Shown in pieces: positions 17,789 to 28,316 of a stretch of DNA of 62,705 bases. Made by a program: the position numbers and the translations under genes. The stretch is taken from the NCBI GenBank assembly GCA_022843465.1, contig JALHNO010000016.1:34728-97432 (forward strand), written 5' to 3'. Each line of letters begins with the position of its first letter. Positions within the stretch are counted from its first letter, which is position 1. Source of the stretch: Pseudomonadota bacterium (GTDB lineage: Bacteria > Pseudomonadota > Gammaproteobacteria > Xanthomonadales > Ahniellaceae). The notes under the pieces were generated by a model. That model made no database searches. It was not told the DNA's origin and saw only the letters and a list, made by a program, of their open reading frames with translations.

Positions 17789-18354
17789 ACAAACTGATCG
17801 GAGCCGCGCTCGAAGTCCAGCGCGTACTGGATTCCGCCGGGGTCCGCTTCTGCTTCATCGGCGGCTTTGCCGCCCAACGCCACGCCGAGCCACGGGTGAC
17901 GCGCGACGTGGATGTCTCGATTCTGACCGGACTCGGCAATGAGGCGGCGGTCATCGACCTGATGCTGGGCGCGTTTCTCCCGCGGCGCGAGGATGCACGC
18001 GAGTTCGCCCTGAGTTACCGGGTACTGCTGCTCAAAACCGCCGGCGAGATCGGCATTGATGCCACCTTGACCGGACTTGACTATGAGGCGGAGGTGATCG
18101 AGCGCAGCAGCCTGTTCGAATTTGCAGCGGGCATTTACCTGCGTACTTGCAGCGCGGAAGATCTCCTGGTGATGAAAGCCTTTGCGGGCCGGCCCATCGA
18201 CTGGCGCGACGTCGAGATGGTACTGCGCCGATATCGCGGCGGGGCGCTGGATCTTGACTATGTCGACGCCCGCTTGCGCATCTTGATCGAGGCCAAGCAG
18301 GAACCCGAGTTGTGGACCGAATGGCTGCGGTTGCGGCAACGCCACAGCATCTGA
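17785..18354 (+). CDS. AbiEii/MNT-like nucleotidyltransferase
   Basis: A 189-residue protein of the DNA polymerase beta-like nucleotidyltransferase fold. The core motif IGGFAAQRHAEPRVTRDVDV (25-44) gives the GG and the two catalytic acids D41 and D43. A third acid, D91, sits in GIDATL. Further on come LLVMKAFAGRPIDWRDVEMVL, the helix pattern seen in AbiEii/AbiGii and DUF6036-type proteins. Known members transfer nucleotides to tRNA or to protein partners and often act as toxins. It is translationally coupled (ATGA) to the 70-residue protein. It could instead be a solitary nucleotidyltransferase without toxin activity. Confidence 0.78.
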   Translation: MNKLIGAALEVQRVLDSAGVRFCFIGGFAAQRHAEPRVTRDVDVSILTGLGNEAAVIDLMLGAFLPRREDAREFALSYRVLLLKTAGEIGIDATLTGLDYEAEVIERSSLFEFAAGIYLRTCSAEDLLVMKAFAGRPIDWRDVEMVLRRYRGGALDLDYVDARLRILIEAKQEPELWTEWLRLRQRHSI

Positions 18355-18428
18355 ACCGGCCTGTGGGTACCACCAGCGCTTGAAAAGCGTCAGGGTGCCC
18401 GCATGTTGGCGCTCCTGAGGAGCCTTCC

Positions 18429-18740
18429 ATGCCGATATACGAATTCCAGTGTGCCAGTTGCGGCACCGTGTTTGACAGCCTGCAGAAAATGTCCGATCCG
18501 GATCCGCATGCCTGCCCGCAATGCGAGCAGCCGCAGATTTCGCGCCGGGTTACCGCGCCTTCGTTCCGGCTCGCCGGCAGCGGCTGGTATGAGACCGATT
18601 TCAAATCCGGTAGCGACAAGAAGCGCAATATCGCCGGCGACAGCGCTCCGGCCAGCTCGGATTCTGCGCCCGCCAAGACCGATTCCGCCAGCGCAGCGCC
18701 TGCCGCAGCCGCTCCGGCAAGTAAACCCGAGGCCAGCTGA
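18429..18740 (+). CDS. FmdB-family zinc-ribbon protein
   Basis: A 103-residue protein whose N-terminus is the FmdB/CxxC regulatory zinc ribbon: MPIYEFQCASCG with Cys pairs C8-x2-C11 and C34-x2-C37 (CPQCEQP). The C-terminal third is a low-complexity tail of Ala, Ser, Pro and Lys. Precise function is not known; the family often lies upstream of aspS in proteobacteria, as here, although a minus-strand gene now separates the two. Confidence 0.85.
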   Translation: MPIYEFQCASCGTVFDSLQKMSDPDPHACPQCEQPQISRRVTAPSFRLAGSGWYETDFKSGSDKKRNIAGDSAPASSDSAPAKTDSASAAPAAAAPASKPEAS

Positions 18741-18815
18741 GCAAGCGCAACGCAACGGGACCAACCTGCAATTCAGCCGGCGCACTGCCCTGCTGACGCC
18801 TAGGCAGCAACAAAA

Positions 18816-18837
18816 AGGCCGCGCAATTGCGCGGCCT
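18816..18837 (-). terminator. Bidirectional terminator between zinc-ribbon and Bax inhibitor-1 genes
   Basis: A perfect 22-bp palindrome (arms AGGCCGCG/CGCGGCCT around CAATTG). On the minus strand it is followed by TTTTTG, so it terminates the Bax inhibitor-1 gene that ends at 18874. On the plus strand a weaker CTTCGTTC follows, so it may also serve the zinc-ribbon gene. Confidence 0.75.
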
Positions 18838-18873
18838 CTTCGTTCTGGACTGGCGTGGCAGTCGCGGCGCGAC

Positions 18874-19533
18874 TCAGTCGTCACCGCCAAAAATGCCGAA
18901 GATGCGCAGCAGGCTCATGAACATGCTCCAGATATCGGCGAACAGTCCGACCGCCACCACAACGTAATTGGTCTCGCCGCCATGCACCGCCTGGCTGGTA
19001 TGCCAGAGGATACCGATCGAGGACAGCAGCACGACCGCGCCCGAAATCATCAGGCCGAGCAGCGGCAGTTGCAGCAGCAACTGGGCGACGATGGCGATCA
19101 GCACCACCACGATGCCGACGACAAAGAAGCCGCGCAGGAAGCTGAAGTCCTTGCGGGTGGTCAGGGCATACATCGAAAGCGCAAAGGTGGCGATGGCCGT
19201 GCCAGCGAAGGCATTGATGACAATATTGGCGTTCTGCGCCAGATAGAGCCCGACGATCGGCCCCATCAGGAATCCGATCAGGGCGCCGTAGCCGAGCGCC
19301 AGCGGGATCGCCAGCGGCGAGCTGGTAAAGCGCATCACAATGAACGGCGTCACCAGCAGGAAGGCCAGGATCAGCCAGGGATTCAGCGGGGCCATGTTGC
19401 TGGCGATGGTCAGCGAAGCGACCCCGGCGCTGAGCGCCAGCATCAGGCTGAGCAGGATGTAGGCATTGCGCAGCACCTTGTTGGTAAGCGGCTGCACTTC
19501 ATCGCGATACGGGCGTACTACGGGCTGGTTCAT
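18874..19533 (-). CDS. Bax inhibitor-1/YccA family membrane protein
   Basis: A 219-residue integral membrane protein with seven hydrophobic segments after a short cytoplasmic start (MNQPVVRPYRDEVQPLTNKV). The pattern fits the BI-1/YccA family: L..AY.LL.L.L..S, then GALIGFLMGPIVGLY, then a C-terminal acidic GGDD. E. coli YccA is a substrate and modulator of FtsH; other members are pH-sensing calcium leak channels. The precise role here is unknown. It is transcribed alone, divergent from aspS. Confidence 0.9.
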   Translation of the reverse strand: MNQPVVRPYRDEVQPLTNKVLRNAYILLSLMLALSAGVASLTIASNMAPLNPWLILAFLLVTPFIVMRFTSSPLAIPLALGYGALIGFLMGPIVGLYLAQNANIVINAFAGTAIATFALSMYALTTRKDFSFLRGFFVVGIVVVLIAIVAQLLLQLPLLGLMISGAVVLLSSIGILWHTSQAVHGGETNYVVVAVGLFADIWSMFMSLLRIFGIFGGDD

Positions 19534-19728
19534 CGGGCCTCCTGGGCTGGGAACGCGGACATTATGACCTAGCTGGGGACGACCGCAAGGCGTTCAAGGG
19601 CAGCCGGGCCGGCATCATCCGCTGGCGTGCCGCACCGCTCTGGTTTGCAGTCTCGGACCGCCGCCCTTAGCATGCGCGCCCCCTTTGCCTTTTGGTGTCG
19701 CCACCGCGACGCCGCCTTCGGAGTTTGC

Positions 19729-21519
<1,791 letters not shown>

Positions 21520-21540
21520 TCGGCCCCGGTCGACACCGCA

Positions 21541-21567
21541 CTCCGGTAGCGGTCCGCGCTACCGGAG
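21541..21567 (+). terminator. Hairpin after aspS
   Basis: A perfect 11-bp stem (21541-21551 with 21557-21567, arms CTCCGGTAGCG/CGCTACCGGAG) with a 5-nt loop begins 21 bp past the aspS stop. No T-tract follows, so it may act as a weak terminator or mRNA-end protector. Confidence 0.5.
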
Positions 21568-21657
21568 CATCGCTGCATTGCCACTTCGTGTTTCCGGACA
21601 TCCGCGATCACCACTGCAGGCATCGAATGCCGCAGTGGAACTGACGAGGATTTCCCT

Positions 21658-22377
21658 ATGCGGCGTCGAACCTTTCTGCTCGGCACCCTGGCCGGGCTCG
21701 CCCTTCCGTTCACCCCCTGGGCAGGGCCGGCCAGCAGGCTGCGCGACCTGATGAGCAAACCCGATCCATCGGCCGAGCCGGTCATCCTGCTGCATGGCCT
21801 GTGGATGCGCGGGGCCGCGATGATCCTGCTGGCGCGCAGACTGCGCGCGGCCGGCTATGCCCCGGAGATCATGGAGTACTTCACCTTGCTCGGCACCCCG
21901 GAGGCAGCAGCAGCGCGCGTGGCCGCCCGCATGCGTCGTCACGGCGAGCGACCCGTGCATCTGGTCGGCCATAGTCTCGGCGGTCTGGTGTCCCTGCTTG
22001 CCACCGCCGAAGCGGCGCCCGCGGGGCGTACGGTCTGCCTGGGCTCACCCTTGCGCGGCAGCACATCGGCACAGCGGATCGGTCGCCACGCCCCCTTCCT
22101 GATCGGCCGCAGCGGTCGTCGACTGATCGAGGGCCTGACCGAATGGAAAGGCCCGCGCGAGGTCGGTGTGATTGCCGGCAACCTGGCGCGCGGTCTCGGC
22201 CGCCTTGCGGGTCGCCTGGAGGGTGACAACGACGGCACCGTGACCGTCGAGGAAACCCGCCTGCCTGGCATCAGCGATCACCTGGTCCTGCCGCATTCGC
22301 ATACCGGCCTGCCCTTCTCTGCCGATTGTGCGCGCCAGGTGATCAGCTTTCTGCGCGTGGGCCGGTTCAGCCGCTGA
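21658..22377 (+). CDS. Exported alpha/beta hydrolase (lipase/esterase-like)
   Basis: A 239-residue hydrolase. The N-terminus ([18 protein letters not shown]) is a short signal or anchor with a twin-arginine-like start. The fold is read from VILLHGLWM (oxyanion region), GHSLGG with the nucleophile Ser near residue 105, an acidic [10 protein letters not shown] near 190, and HSHTGLPFS near 215 holding the likely catalytic His. The closest look-alikes are PGAP1-like and triacylglycerol lipase-type esterases. Substrate unknown. The ATG follows GAGG by 8 nt. It lies between aspS and yebC on the same strand. Confidence 0.82.
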   Translation: MRRRTFLLGTLAGLALPFTPWAGPASRLRDLMSKPDPSAEPVILLHGLWMRGAAMILLARRLRAAGYAPEIMEYFTLLGTPEAAAARVAARMRRHGERPVHLVGHSLGGLVSLLATAEAAPAGRTVCLGSPLRGSTSAQRIGRHAPFLIGRSGRRLIEGLTEWKGPREVGVIAGNLARGLGRLAGRLEGDNDGTVTVEETRLPGISDHLVLPHSHTGLPFSADCARQVISFLRVGRFSR

Positions 22378-22468
22378 ACCGCTGTGCCGCGGTGATGGCT
22401 GCCACCTGCAGATCGCGACGACAGCCTCGGCAAGGCTTACAATGCGCGCTTTGCAACGAGCTTTTCTT

Positions 22469-23209
22469 ATGGCCGGTCATTCCAAGTGGGCAAACATCCA
22501 GCACCGCAAGGGCAAACAGGATGCCGTACGCGGGCGCATCTTCACCAAGATCATCCGTGAGATCGGTGTCGCCACGCGCGCCGGTGGCGGTGACCCGAAA
22601 GACAATCCGCGCCTGCGGCTGGCCCTCGACAAGGCCTTCGCCAACAACATGCCCAAGGACACCGTCGAACGCGCGATCAAGAAAGCGACCGGCGAGCTCG
22701 AGGGCGTGACCTACGAGGAGATCCGCTACGAGGGTTATGCACCGGGTGGCGTTGCCGTGATCGTCGACACCATGACCGACAACCGCACCCGCACGGTCGC
22801 CGATGTCCGCCATGCCTTTGCCAAGCATGGCGGCAATATGGGCACCGAGGGCTCGGTCGCATTCATGTTCCGCAAGCTGGGTGTATTGAGTTTCGCGCCC
22901 GGCGCCGATGAGGACCGCATCACCGAGATTGCCATCGAGGCCGGTGCCGACGATGTCATCGTGCACCCGGACGATCAGTCGATCGACGTCGTCACCGCGC
23001 CCGAGCACTATCAAACGGTCAAGGCGGCAATGGAAGCCGCCGGCTTGAAGCCCGACCAGTCGGAGATCACATGGCGCGCCGACAATGACATCGCGGTTGA
23101 AGGAGATACCGCCATCGCCGTGGCCAAGATGCTGGAGCGGCTGGAGGATCTCGATGATGTCCAGAACGTCTACTCGAACGCCGACCTGCCGGCCGAGGCC
23201 TATCAGTGA
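22469..23209 (+). CDS. yebC: YebC/PmpR family protein
   Basis: A 246-residue member of the YebC family, recognised by the start [18 protein letters not shown] and by [17 protein letters not shown] and FMFRKLGVL. Members have been linked to transcription control and, more recently, to relief of ribosome stalling at proline stretches. The gene is upstream of ruvC and ruvA, the usual order in gammaproteobacteria. I start at ATG 22469; the nine extra upstream codons are not conserved. Confidence 0.95.
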   Translation: MAGHSKWANIQHRKGKQDAVRGRIFTKIIREIGVATRAGGGDPKDNPRLRLALDKAFANNMPKDTVERAIKKATGELEGVTYEEIRYEGYAPGGVAVIVDTMTDNRTRTVADVRHAFAKHGGNMGTEGSVAFMFRKLGVLSFAPGADEDRITEIAIEAGADDVIVHPDDQSIDVVTAPEHYQTVKAAMEAAGLKPDQSEITWRADNDIAVEGDTAIAVAKMLERLEDLDDVQNVYSNADLPAEAYQ

Positions 23210-23232
23210 GCCGATCGCCGCGCTCACTCGCG

Positions 23233-23428
23233 GTTGTCCCGAAGGGATTCGCTTCGGTCAGCGTGCAAAGCTTGTCCCACTGCTCCAGCCCCTGTAGAGC
23301 GGGGCTTGCCCGGCTGCTCTTGATCCAACATCACCAATCGCAGGAACCAGAAGCAGCGGGGCAAGCCCCGCTCTATGACCGAAGGGAATCCCGTTGGGAC
23401 AACAGCGCAGCAGCGGGGCAAGCCCCGA
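23233..23428. repeat. Composite inverted-repeat REP block before ruvC
   Basis: Three hairpins with arms of the GCGGGGC/GCCCCGC type lie at about 23292-23316 (GTAG-headed, plus strand), 23352-23375 (inverted) and 23409-23428 (inverted). The first two are nested between a second imperfect inverted pair of 27 bp, 23233-23259 with 23377-23403. The last hairpin ends 13 bp before the ruvC start codon. Confidence 0.88.
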
Positions 23429-23441
23429 ATTCCCTGAGCCG

Positions 23442-23960
23442 ATGACGCGCATTCTCGGCATCGATCCAGGCAGCCAGCGCACCGGCATCGGCATCATCGA
23501 TGTCGATGCAACTGGCAAGGCGCGGCATGTCCATCATGCCGCGCTGCAACTGCTCGACAACGAGACCTTTCATCTGCGTCTGAAGCAGATTTTCGACGAA
23601 CTTGACACCCTGATCCAGCTCTGGAAACCGGACGAGGTGGCCATCGAGAAGGTCTTCATGGCGCGCAATCCGGATTCCGCACTGAAGCTGGGTCAGGCGC
23701 GTGGCGCGGCAATCTGTGCCGTGGTCACCCGTGGTCTGGTTCTGACCGAGTACGCCGCCAAGGAAATCAAGCTCGCCGTGGTCGGCAGCGGTGGCGCCGA
23801 AAAGACCCAGATCCAGCATATGGTGCGGGTGCTGCTGGGACTGACGGGCAAGCTGCAGGCGGATGCCGCCGATGCGCTCGCGATCGCGCTCACCCATGCC
23901 CATGCGCGTGCCACCATCGCCCGCATCGGAATTCCCCACAGCGCCTGGCGTCGGCGCTGA
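23442..23960 (+). CDS. ruvC: Holliday junction endonuclease RuvC
   Basis: A 172-residue resolvase that cuts Holliday junctions during recombination and repair, with the RuvAB motor. The RNase H-like fold carries the four catalytic acids: D8 (GIDPG), E69 (VAIEK), and D141 and D144 ([11 protein letters not shown]). The start is ATG 23442 ([10 protein letters not shown]); upstream residues come from REP DNA. No good Shine-Dalgarno is visible, because a REP hairpin sits directly upstream. ruvA follows 23 bp downstream. Confidence 0.96.
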   Translation: MTRILGIDPGSQRTGIGIIDVDATGKARHVHHAALQLLDNETFHLRLKQIFDELDTLIQLWKPDEVAIEKVFMARNPDSALKLGQARGAAICAVVTRGLVLTEYAAKEIKLAVVGSGGAEKTQIQHMVRVLLGLTGKLQADAADALAIALTHAHARATIARIGIPHSAWRRR

Positions 23961-23983
23961 GTTCAAAAGCAGGAGCAGGCCGC

Positions 23984-24580
23984 ATGATTGGCAGATTGAA
24001 GGGCATCCTGGTCAGCAAGCAGCCGCCAGCGCTGATGATCGACGTCAATGGCGTCGGCTATGAACTGGAAGCGCCGATGTCGACCTTCTACGAACTGCCG
24101 GACATTGGCCGTGAGGTCGTGCTGATTACCCATTACGCCGTCAAGGAAGACGCCGTCGCGCTGTATGGCTTCCACAAGGAGAACGAGCGCGCGCTGTTCC
24201 GCAGTCTGCTCAAGGTCGGCGGCATCGGTGCGAAAACGGCGCTGTCGATCCTGTCAGGCGTCTCGGTGAACGATTTTGCGCGGATGGTGATCAACGCCGA
24301 ACTGGGCGCACTCACCCGGATTCCCGGGATCGGCAAGAAAACCGCAGAGCGCATCGTGGTCGAGATGCGCGACCGGGTGGATGGTTTTTCTGGGCCGGGC
24401 GTGTCTGGAGTCGGTCCAGGCCGGTTGGTTGCGGACGATCCAGCAGCCGAGGCCAGCGCAGCCCTTGTTCAGTTCGGCTACAAGCCGGCCGAGATCGCCC
24501 GCCTGCTCAAGGACGCCGCCGAACCCGGAGACACCGCCGAGATCCTGATTCGCAAGGCGCTGAAGGCCGCATTGCGATGA
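23984..24580 (+). CDS. ruvA: Holliday junction DNA helicase subunit RuvA
   Basis: A 198-residue protein that binds the four-way junction as a tetramer and docks RuvB. The N-terminal OB domain starts MIGRLKG and contains DVNGVGYE. Two helix-hairpin-helix motifs follow ([13 protein letters not shown] and [15 protein letters not shown]). A Gly/Pro linker leads to the C-terminal RuvB-binding domain ([14 protein letters not shown]...[17 protein letters not shown]). AGGAG lies 8 nt before the ATG. ruvB, normally near, is not in this window: kup follows. Confidence 0.96.
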   Translation: MIGRLKGILVSKQPPALMIDVNGVGYELEAPMSTFYELPDIGREVVLITHYAVKEDAVALYGFHKENERALFRSLLKVGGIGAKTALSILSGVSVNDFARMVINAELGALTRIPGIGKKTAERIVVEMRDRVDGFSGPGVSGVGPGRLVADDPAAEASAALVQFGYKPAEIARLLKDAAEPGDTAEILIRKALKAALR

Positions 24581-24663
24581 ATCGTTAAATTAGACCCCGC
24601 TACCTTCCCCAGATCGTTACACTACGCGCCTTTCCGATCCGCGACGTGTCGATTCCGACTCCA

Positions 24664-26553
24664 ATGGATTCTTCTCCCGAGCACAAAAAAGCCACCGGCG
24701 TGGTTGCGCTGGCCGTGGCCGCAGTCGGCGTCGTCTTTGGCGATATCGGTACGAGCCCGCTGTACACGATGAAAGAGGCCTTCGGCGGCCCGCATGCAAT
24801 GCCGGTGACCGAGACCAATGTGCTCGGCATCCTGTCGCTGTGCGTCTGGTCGTTGATGCTGGTGGTATCACTGAAGTACGTGATGTTCATCATGCGCGCC
24901 GACAACCGCGGCGAGGGCGGCATCATGGCGCTGATGGCGCTGGCCCTGCGCGCGGTCGGTGAATCGCCGCGCTGGCGCCGTGTGGTGATTGTGCTGGCCG
25001 TGCTCGGCGCCGCCCTGTTTTACGGCGACGGCGTGATCACTCCCGCGATGTCGATTCTCGGCGCTGTCGAAGGCCTGAAGGTCGCCGCGCCTGATCTGGA
25101 GCGCTTCATTGTGCCGATCACGGTGCTGATCGTGATCGCTCTGTTCGCCTTCCAGCGCAGCGGCACAGCACGCGTCGGTGCAGTATTCGGGCCGATCATG
25201 TGCATCTGGTTCCTGGTTCTGGGCGTGCTCGGTGTCATCCAGATCATTGAGTCGCCTGCGATCCTGCGTGGGCTGAACCCTGTCTACGGTGTCAATTTCT
25301 TCCTGGCGCATCCCTGGCTGTCATTTCTGGCGCTCGGCACGGTCGTGCTGGCAATTACCGGTGCCGAGGCGGTCTATGCCGATATGGGCCATTTCGGTAC
25401 CGGACCGATTCAGCGCGCCTGGTTCTGGTGGGTGTTTCCGGGGCTGGCCTTGAACTATTTCGGACAGGGCGCCCTGTTACTGGATGACCCGACGACGGCG
25501 CGCAATCCGTTCTATCTGATGGCACCGGACTGGGCGCTTTATCCGATGATCGTGCTGGCTTCTGTCGCAGCGGTGATCGCATCGCAGGCGGTCATTTCGG
25601 GCGCGTTCTCGGTGACCCGGCAGGCGGTACAGCTCGGCTTTGCACCGCGCATGCGGATTCGCCATACCTCGGATGAAACCATTGGCCAGATCTATGTGCC
25701 CTGGGTCAACCGCTTCCTGCTGATCTCGATCATCCTGGTGGTGATTGGCTTCAAGTCCGCCAGCAATCTGGCAGCGGCCTATGGCATCGCGGTGACCGGC
25801 ACGATGCTGATCGATACGCTGCTCGCCCTGATCGTGGCCGTGCGCCTGTGGAAATGGAGCCCGTGGCTGGCCGGCCTGGTCGGCGCGGTCTTCCTGACGA
25901 TCGATCTGGCCTTCTTCTCCGCCAACATCATCAAGATTCCGCATGGTGGCTGGTTCCCGCTGGTACTTGGCGCCCTGGTGTTCACCCTGATGACGACCTG
26001 GCGCAAAGGGCGTGGCCTGGTGCTGGCGCAGATGCGCACCGAAGGCCTGGCGCTGAAGCCGTTCATCAATTCGATCGCCGCGCATCCGCCGCTGCGGGTG
26101 CCGGGCACGGCGGTCTTCATGGTCGCCAACCACGAAAGCGTGCCGCACGCCCTGCTGCACAACCTCAAGCACAACAAGGTCATGCACGAGCGCAATGTGC
26201 TGCTGACGGTGGAGACGCTCGAGGTACCGGTCGCCGATCCCGAATTGCGCATCGCAATCGAGCCGCTGGGCAACGAGTTCTTCATCATGCGGCTGCGCTT
26301 CGGCTTCGCCGAGGCACCCAATGTGCCGCGGGTGATGGAAGGTTGTCAGGGCTGCGGTTTGCCGTTCGACATGATGGACACCACGTTCTTCCTGAGCCGC
26401 GAAACCCTGATTCCGACCTCGGGCCGCCCCGGCATGCCGCAGTGGCGCGACAAGTTGTTCGCCTTCATGTCGCGCAACTCTGAATCGGCCACCGCCTTCT
26501 TCCAGATTCCCGGCAATCGCCTGATCGAACTGGGCACCCAGGTCGAGATCTAG
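24664..26553 (+). CDS. kup: Low-affinity potassium uptake protein Kup
   Basis: A potassium:proton symporter of about 629 residues of the KUP/HAK/KT family in the inner membrane. The family signature VGVVFGDIGTSPLYT lies near residue 30. About twelve transmembrane helices fill residues 20-455, and a cytoplasmic C-terminal domain holds FFLSRETLIP and a closing IPGNRLIELG. The motif RADNRGEGGIMAL is also typical. The start is uncertain: I chose ATG 24664, but a GTG at 24646 is in frame. Neither has a clear ribosome site. Confidence 0.95.
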   Translation: MDSSPEHKKATGVVALAVAAVGVVFGDIGTSPLYTMKEAFGGPHAMPVTETNVLGILSLCVWSLMLVVSLKYVMFIMRADNRGEGGIMALMALALRAVGESPRWRRVVIVLAVLGAALFYGDGVITPAMSILGAVEGLKVAAPDLERFIVPITVLIVIALFAFQRSGTARVGAVFGPIMCIWFLVLGVLGVIQIIESPAILRGLNPVYGVNFFLAHPWLSFLALGTVVLAITGAEAVYADMGHFGTGPIQRAWFWWVFPGLALNYFGQGALLLDDPTTARNPFYLMAPDWALYPMIVLASVAAVIASQAVISGAFSVTRQAVQLGFAPRMRIRHTSDETIGQIYVPWVNRFLLISIILVVIGFKSASNLAAAYGIAVTGTMLIDTLLALIVAVRLWKWSPWLAGLVGAVFLTIDLAFFSANIIKIPHGGWFPLVLGALVFTLMTTWRKGRGLVLAQMRTEGLALKPFINSIAAHPPLRVPGTAVFMVANHESVPHALLHNLKHNKVMHERNVLLTVETLEVPVADPELRIAIEPLGNEFFIMRLRFGFAEAPNVPRVMEGCQGCGLPFDMMDTTFFLSRETLIPTSGRPGMPQWRDKLFAFMSRNSESATAFFQIPGNRLIELGTQVEI

Positions 26554-26561
26554 GCGCTCTT

Positions 26562-26903
26562 CTGGAGGACATCTCTGTGAGATGCCATGGTGAATGTCCC
26601 GCGGTGTATGGACGGCATCTCACCGAGATGCCCTACAGCAAAGCGTTCTTTTGTAGGGCATCTCTGTGAGATGCCGTGTTGAACTCGCGGAAGAGTTGAG
26701 ATTGCAAGTCACAGACTTGCCCTACAGGAAAGCGCTTCTGTAGGGCACCTGTGTCAGATGCCGTGTTGAATTCTCCGCGGCGTCGGGATGGCATCTCACA
26801 GAGATGCCCTACAACAAAGCCGATTCCTGTAGGGCATCTGTGTCAGATGCCGTGTTGAATTCTCCGCGGCGTCGGGATGGCATCTCACAGAGATGCCCTA
26901 CAG
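26562..26903. repeat. Four-element REP array (GCATCTC family) between convergent genes
   Basis: Plus-strand GTAG-headed hairpins at about 26654, 26739 and 26828, plus a variant at 26562, alternate with inverted copies ending near 26637, 26726, 26812 and 26903. Several pairs are spaced by the same filler (GTGTTGAA ... CGTCGGGATG). The hairpin arms vary among copies: GCATCTC/GAGATGC, GCAAGTC/GACTTGC, GCATCTG/CAGATGC. The array fills the gap between the convergent kup and pgk genes. Confidence 0.92.
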
Positions 26904-26914
26904 GAAAGTGCACT

Positions 26915-28105
26915 TCAGGCGCTTGCGGCCGAATTGAACCGTGCGCGCAACGCGGCCACCGCGGGTAGCTCCTTGCCTTCGAGAAATTCCAGGAAGGCGC
27001 CACCACCAGTCGAGATATAGCTGATCCGATCTTCGACGCCATATTTTTCGATTGCTGCAAGGGTGTCGCCGCCGCCGGCGATCGAAAACGCCGCGGACCG
27101 TGCCACGGCTTCAGCCAGTACGCGGGTTCCGGCACCGAAGGCATCGAACTCGAATACGCCGACCGGTCCGTTCCAGACCACGGTCCCGGCGCTCTGGATC
27201 AGGTCGGCATAACGGCGTGCGGTCTGCGGGCCGATATCGAGAATCATGTCGGCCTCGGCGACATCGGCGACGAACTTGACGCTCGCCGCTGCATCCGCAG
27301 CGAATGCCGGCGCCACCACGACATCGACTGGCAACGGAATCTGCACGCTGCGGGCTGCAGCATCGGCCAGGATGCGTTTCGCCGTCTCGATCAGATCGGC
27401 CTCGTACAGTGATCGCCCGACCGGCAATCCCTGCGCCGCAAGAAAGGTATTGGCGATGCCGCCGCCAACGATCAGCAGATTGACCTTGCCAATCAGGCTT
27501 TCCAGCAGTGCCAGCTTGGTCGAGACCTTCGAGCCCGCGACAATCGCCAGCACGGGCCGCTGCGGATGCTCAAGCGCCTTGCCAAGCGCATCGAGTTCGG
27601 CCATCAACAAGGGCCCGGCACACGCGGTCGGCGCATAGCGGACGACCCCATGGGTGGACGCCTGGGCGCGATGGGCGGTGCCGAATGCGTCCATGACGAA
27701 GACATCGCAGAGTGCCGCGTAGCGGCGGGCCAAAGCCTCACTGTCCTTGTCCTCGCCAACATTCATCCGGCAGTTTTCCAGCAGGACAACCTCACCCGCC
27801 GCCACCTCGACACCATCGAGATAGTCGCGTACCAGGCGAACCTGGGCTCCCAGCTCGGTGGACAACCAGTCGGCAACCGGCGCCAGCGACGCGGACGCCT
27901 CCCAGACGCCTTCCTTGGGTCTTCCCAGATGACTGAGCACCAGGACATGGGCACCGGCGTCGCGCGCGGCACGGATCGTCGGCAGAGCCGATTCCAGACG
28001 CTGAGTCGACGTGATGATCCCGTCCTTGATCGGTACGTTCAGGTCTTCGCGGATCAGCACACGCTTGCCGGCGAGCGGCAGTTCGGACATTCGCAGTATG
28101 GACAT
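26915..28105 (-). CDS. pgk: Phosphoglycerate kinase
   Basis: A 396-residue enzyme of glycolysis and gluconeogenesis that transfers a phosphate between 1,3-bisphosphoglycerate and ADP. Visible are the substrate-binding start REDLNVP near residue 20, LSHLGRP near 60, [27 protein letters not shown], the nucleotide-binding GGGIANTF, and the closing GGGDT...[13 protein letters not shown]. The stretch C-R-M-N replaces the common V-R-F-x, a form I associate with Xanthomonadales. I start at ATG 28105; the frame is open upstream into non-coding DNA. It is convergent with kup. Confidence 0.95.
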   Translation of the reverse strand: MSILRMSELPLAGKRVLIREDLNVPIKDGIITSTQRLESALPTIRAARDAGAHVLVLSHLGRPKEGVWEASASLAPVADWLSTELGAQVRLVRDYLDGVEVAAGEVVLLENCRMNVGEDKDSEALARRYAALCDVFVMDAFGTAHRAQASTHGVVRYAPTACAGPLLMAELDALGKALEHPQRPVLAIVAGSKVSTKLALLESLIGKVNLLIVGGGIANTFLAAQGLPVGRSLYEADLIETAKRILADAAARSVQIPLPVDVVVAPAFAADAAASVKFVADVAEADMILDIGPQTARRYADLIQSAGTVVWNGPVGVFEFDAFGAGTRVLAEAVARSAAFSIAGGGDTLAAIEKYGVEDRISYISTGGGAFLEFLEGKELPAVAALRARFNSAASA

Positions 28106-28157
28106 GGCACACCTGGAAGTAGGCAAGCGTGCATTGTAAGGCGAGTTCACAAAAAAG

Positions 28158-28180
28158 AACCCCGGCGCGTGGCCGGGGTT
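28158..28180 (-). terminator. Rho-independent terminator between the secreted sialidase-fold gene and pgk
   Basis: A perfect 9-bp stem (28158-28166 with 28172-28180, arms AACCCCGGC/GCCGGGGTT) is followed on the minus strand by CTTTTTTG. It should end the transcript of the large secreted protein upstream on that strand, so pgk needs its own promoter in the 50 bp that follow. Confidence 0.85.
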
Positions 28181-28190
28181 CGTTGTTCTA

Positions 28191-28287
28191 CTGCAGAGCG
28201 GGGCTGGCCCCAGCGCTGTTGATCTTCCTGCTGCCAATCGGCAGACCGGCGGATCAGTAGCCGCGGGGGCAAGCCCCCGCGCTACAG
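28191..28287. repeat. REP inverted pair (GGGGC family)
   Basis: A damaged element (GAGCGGGGCTGGCCCC) at about 28196-28211 faces a strong hairpin at 28261-28282 with arms GCGGGGGC/GCCCCCGC, whose end GCTAC gives GTAG on the minus strand. This is the same family as the block before ruvC. Confidence 0.8.
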
Positions 28288-28316
28288 GTCGCTCCGCGGG
28301 ACGGGCCCGCGCTGGA

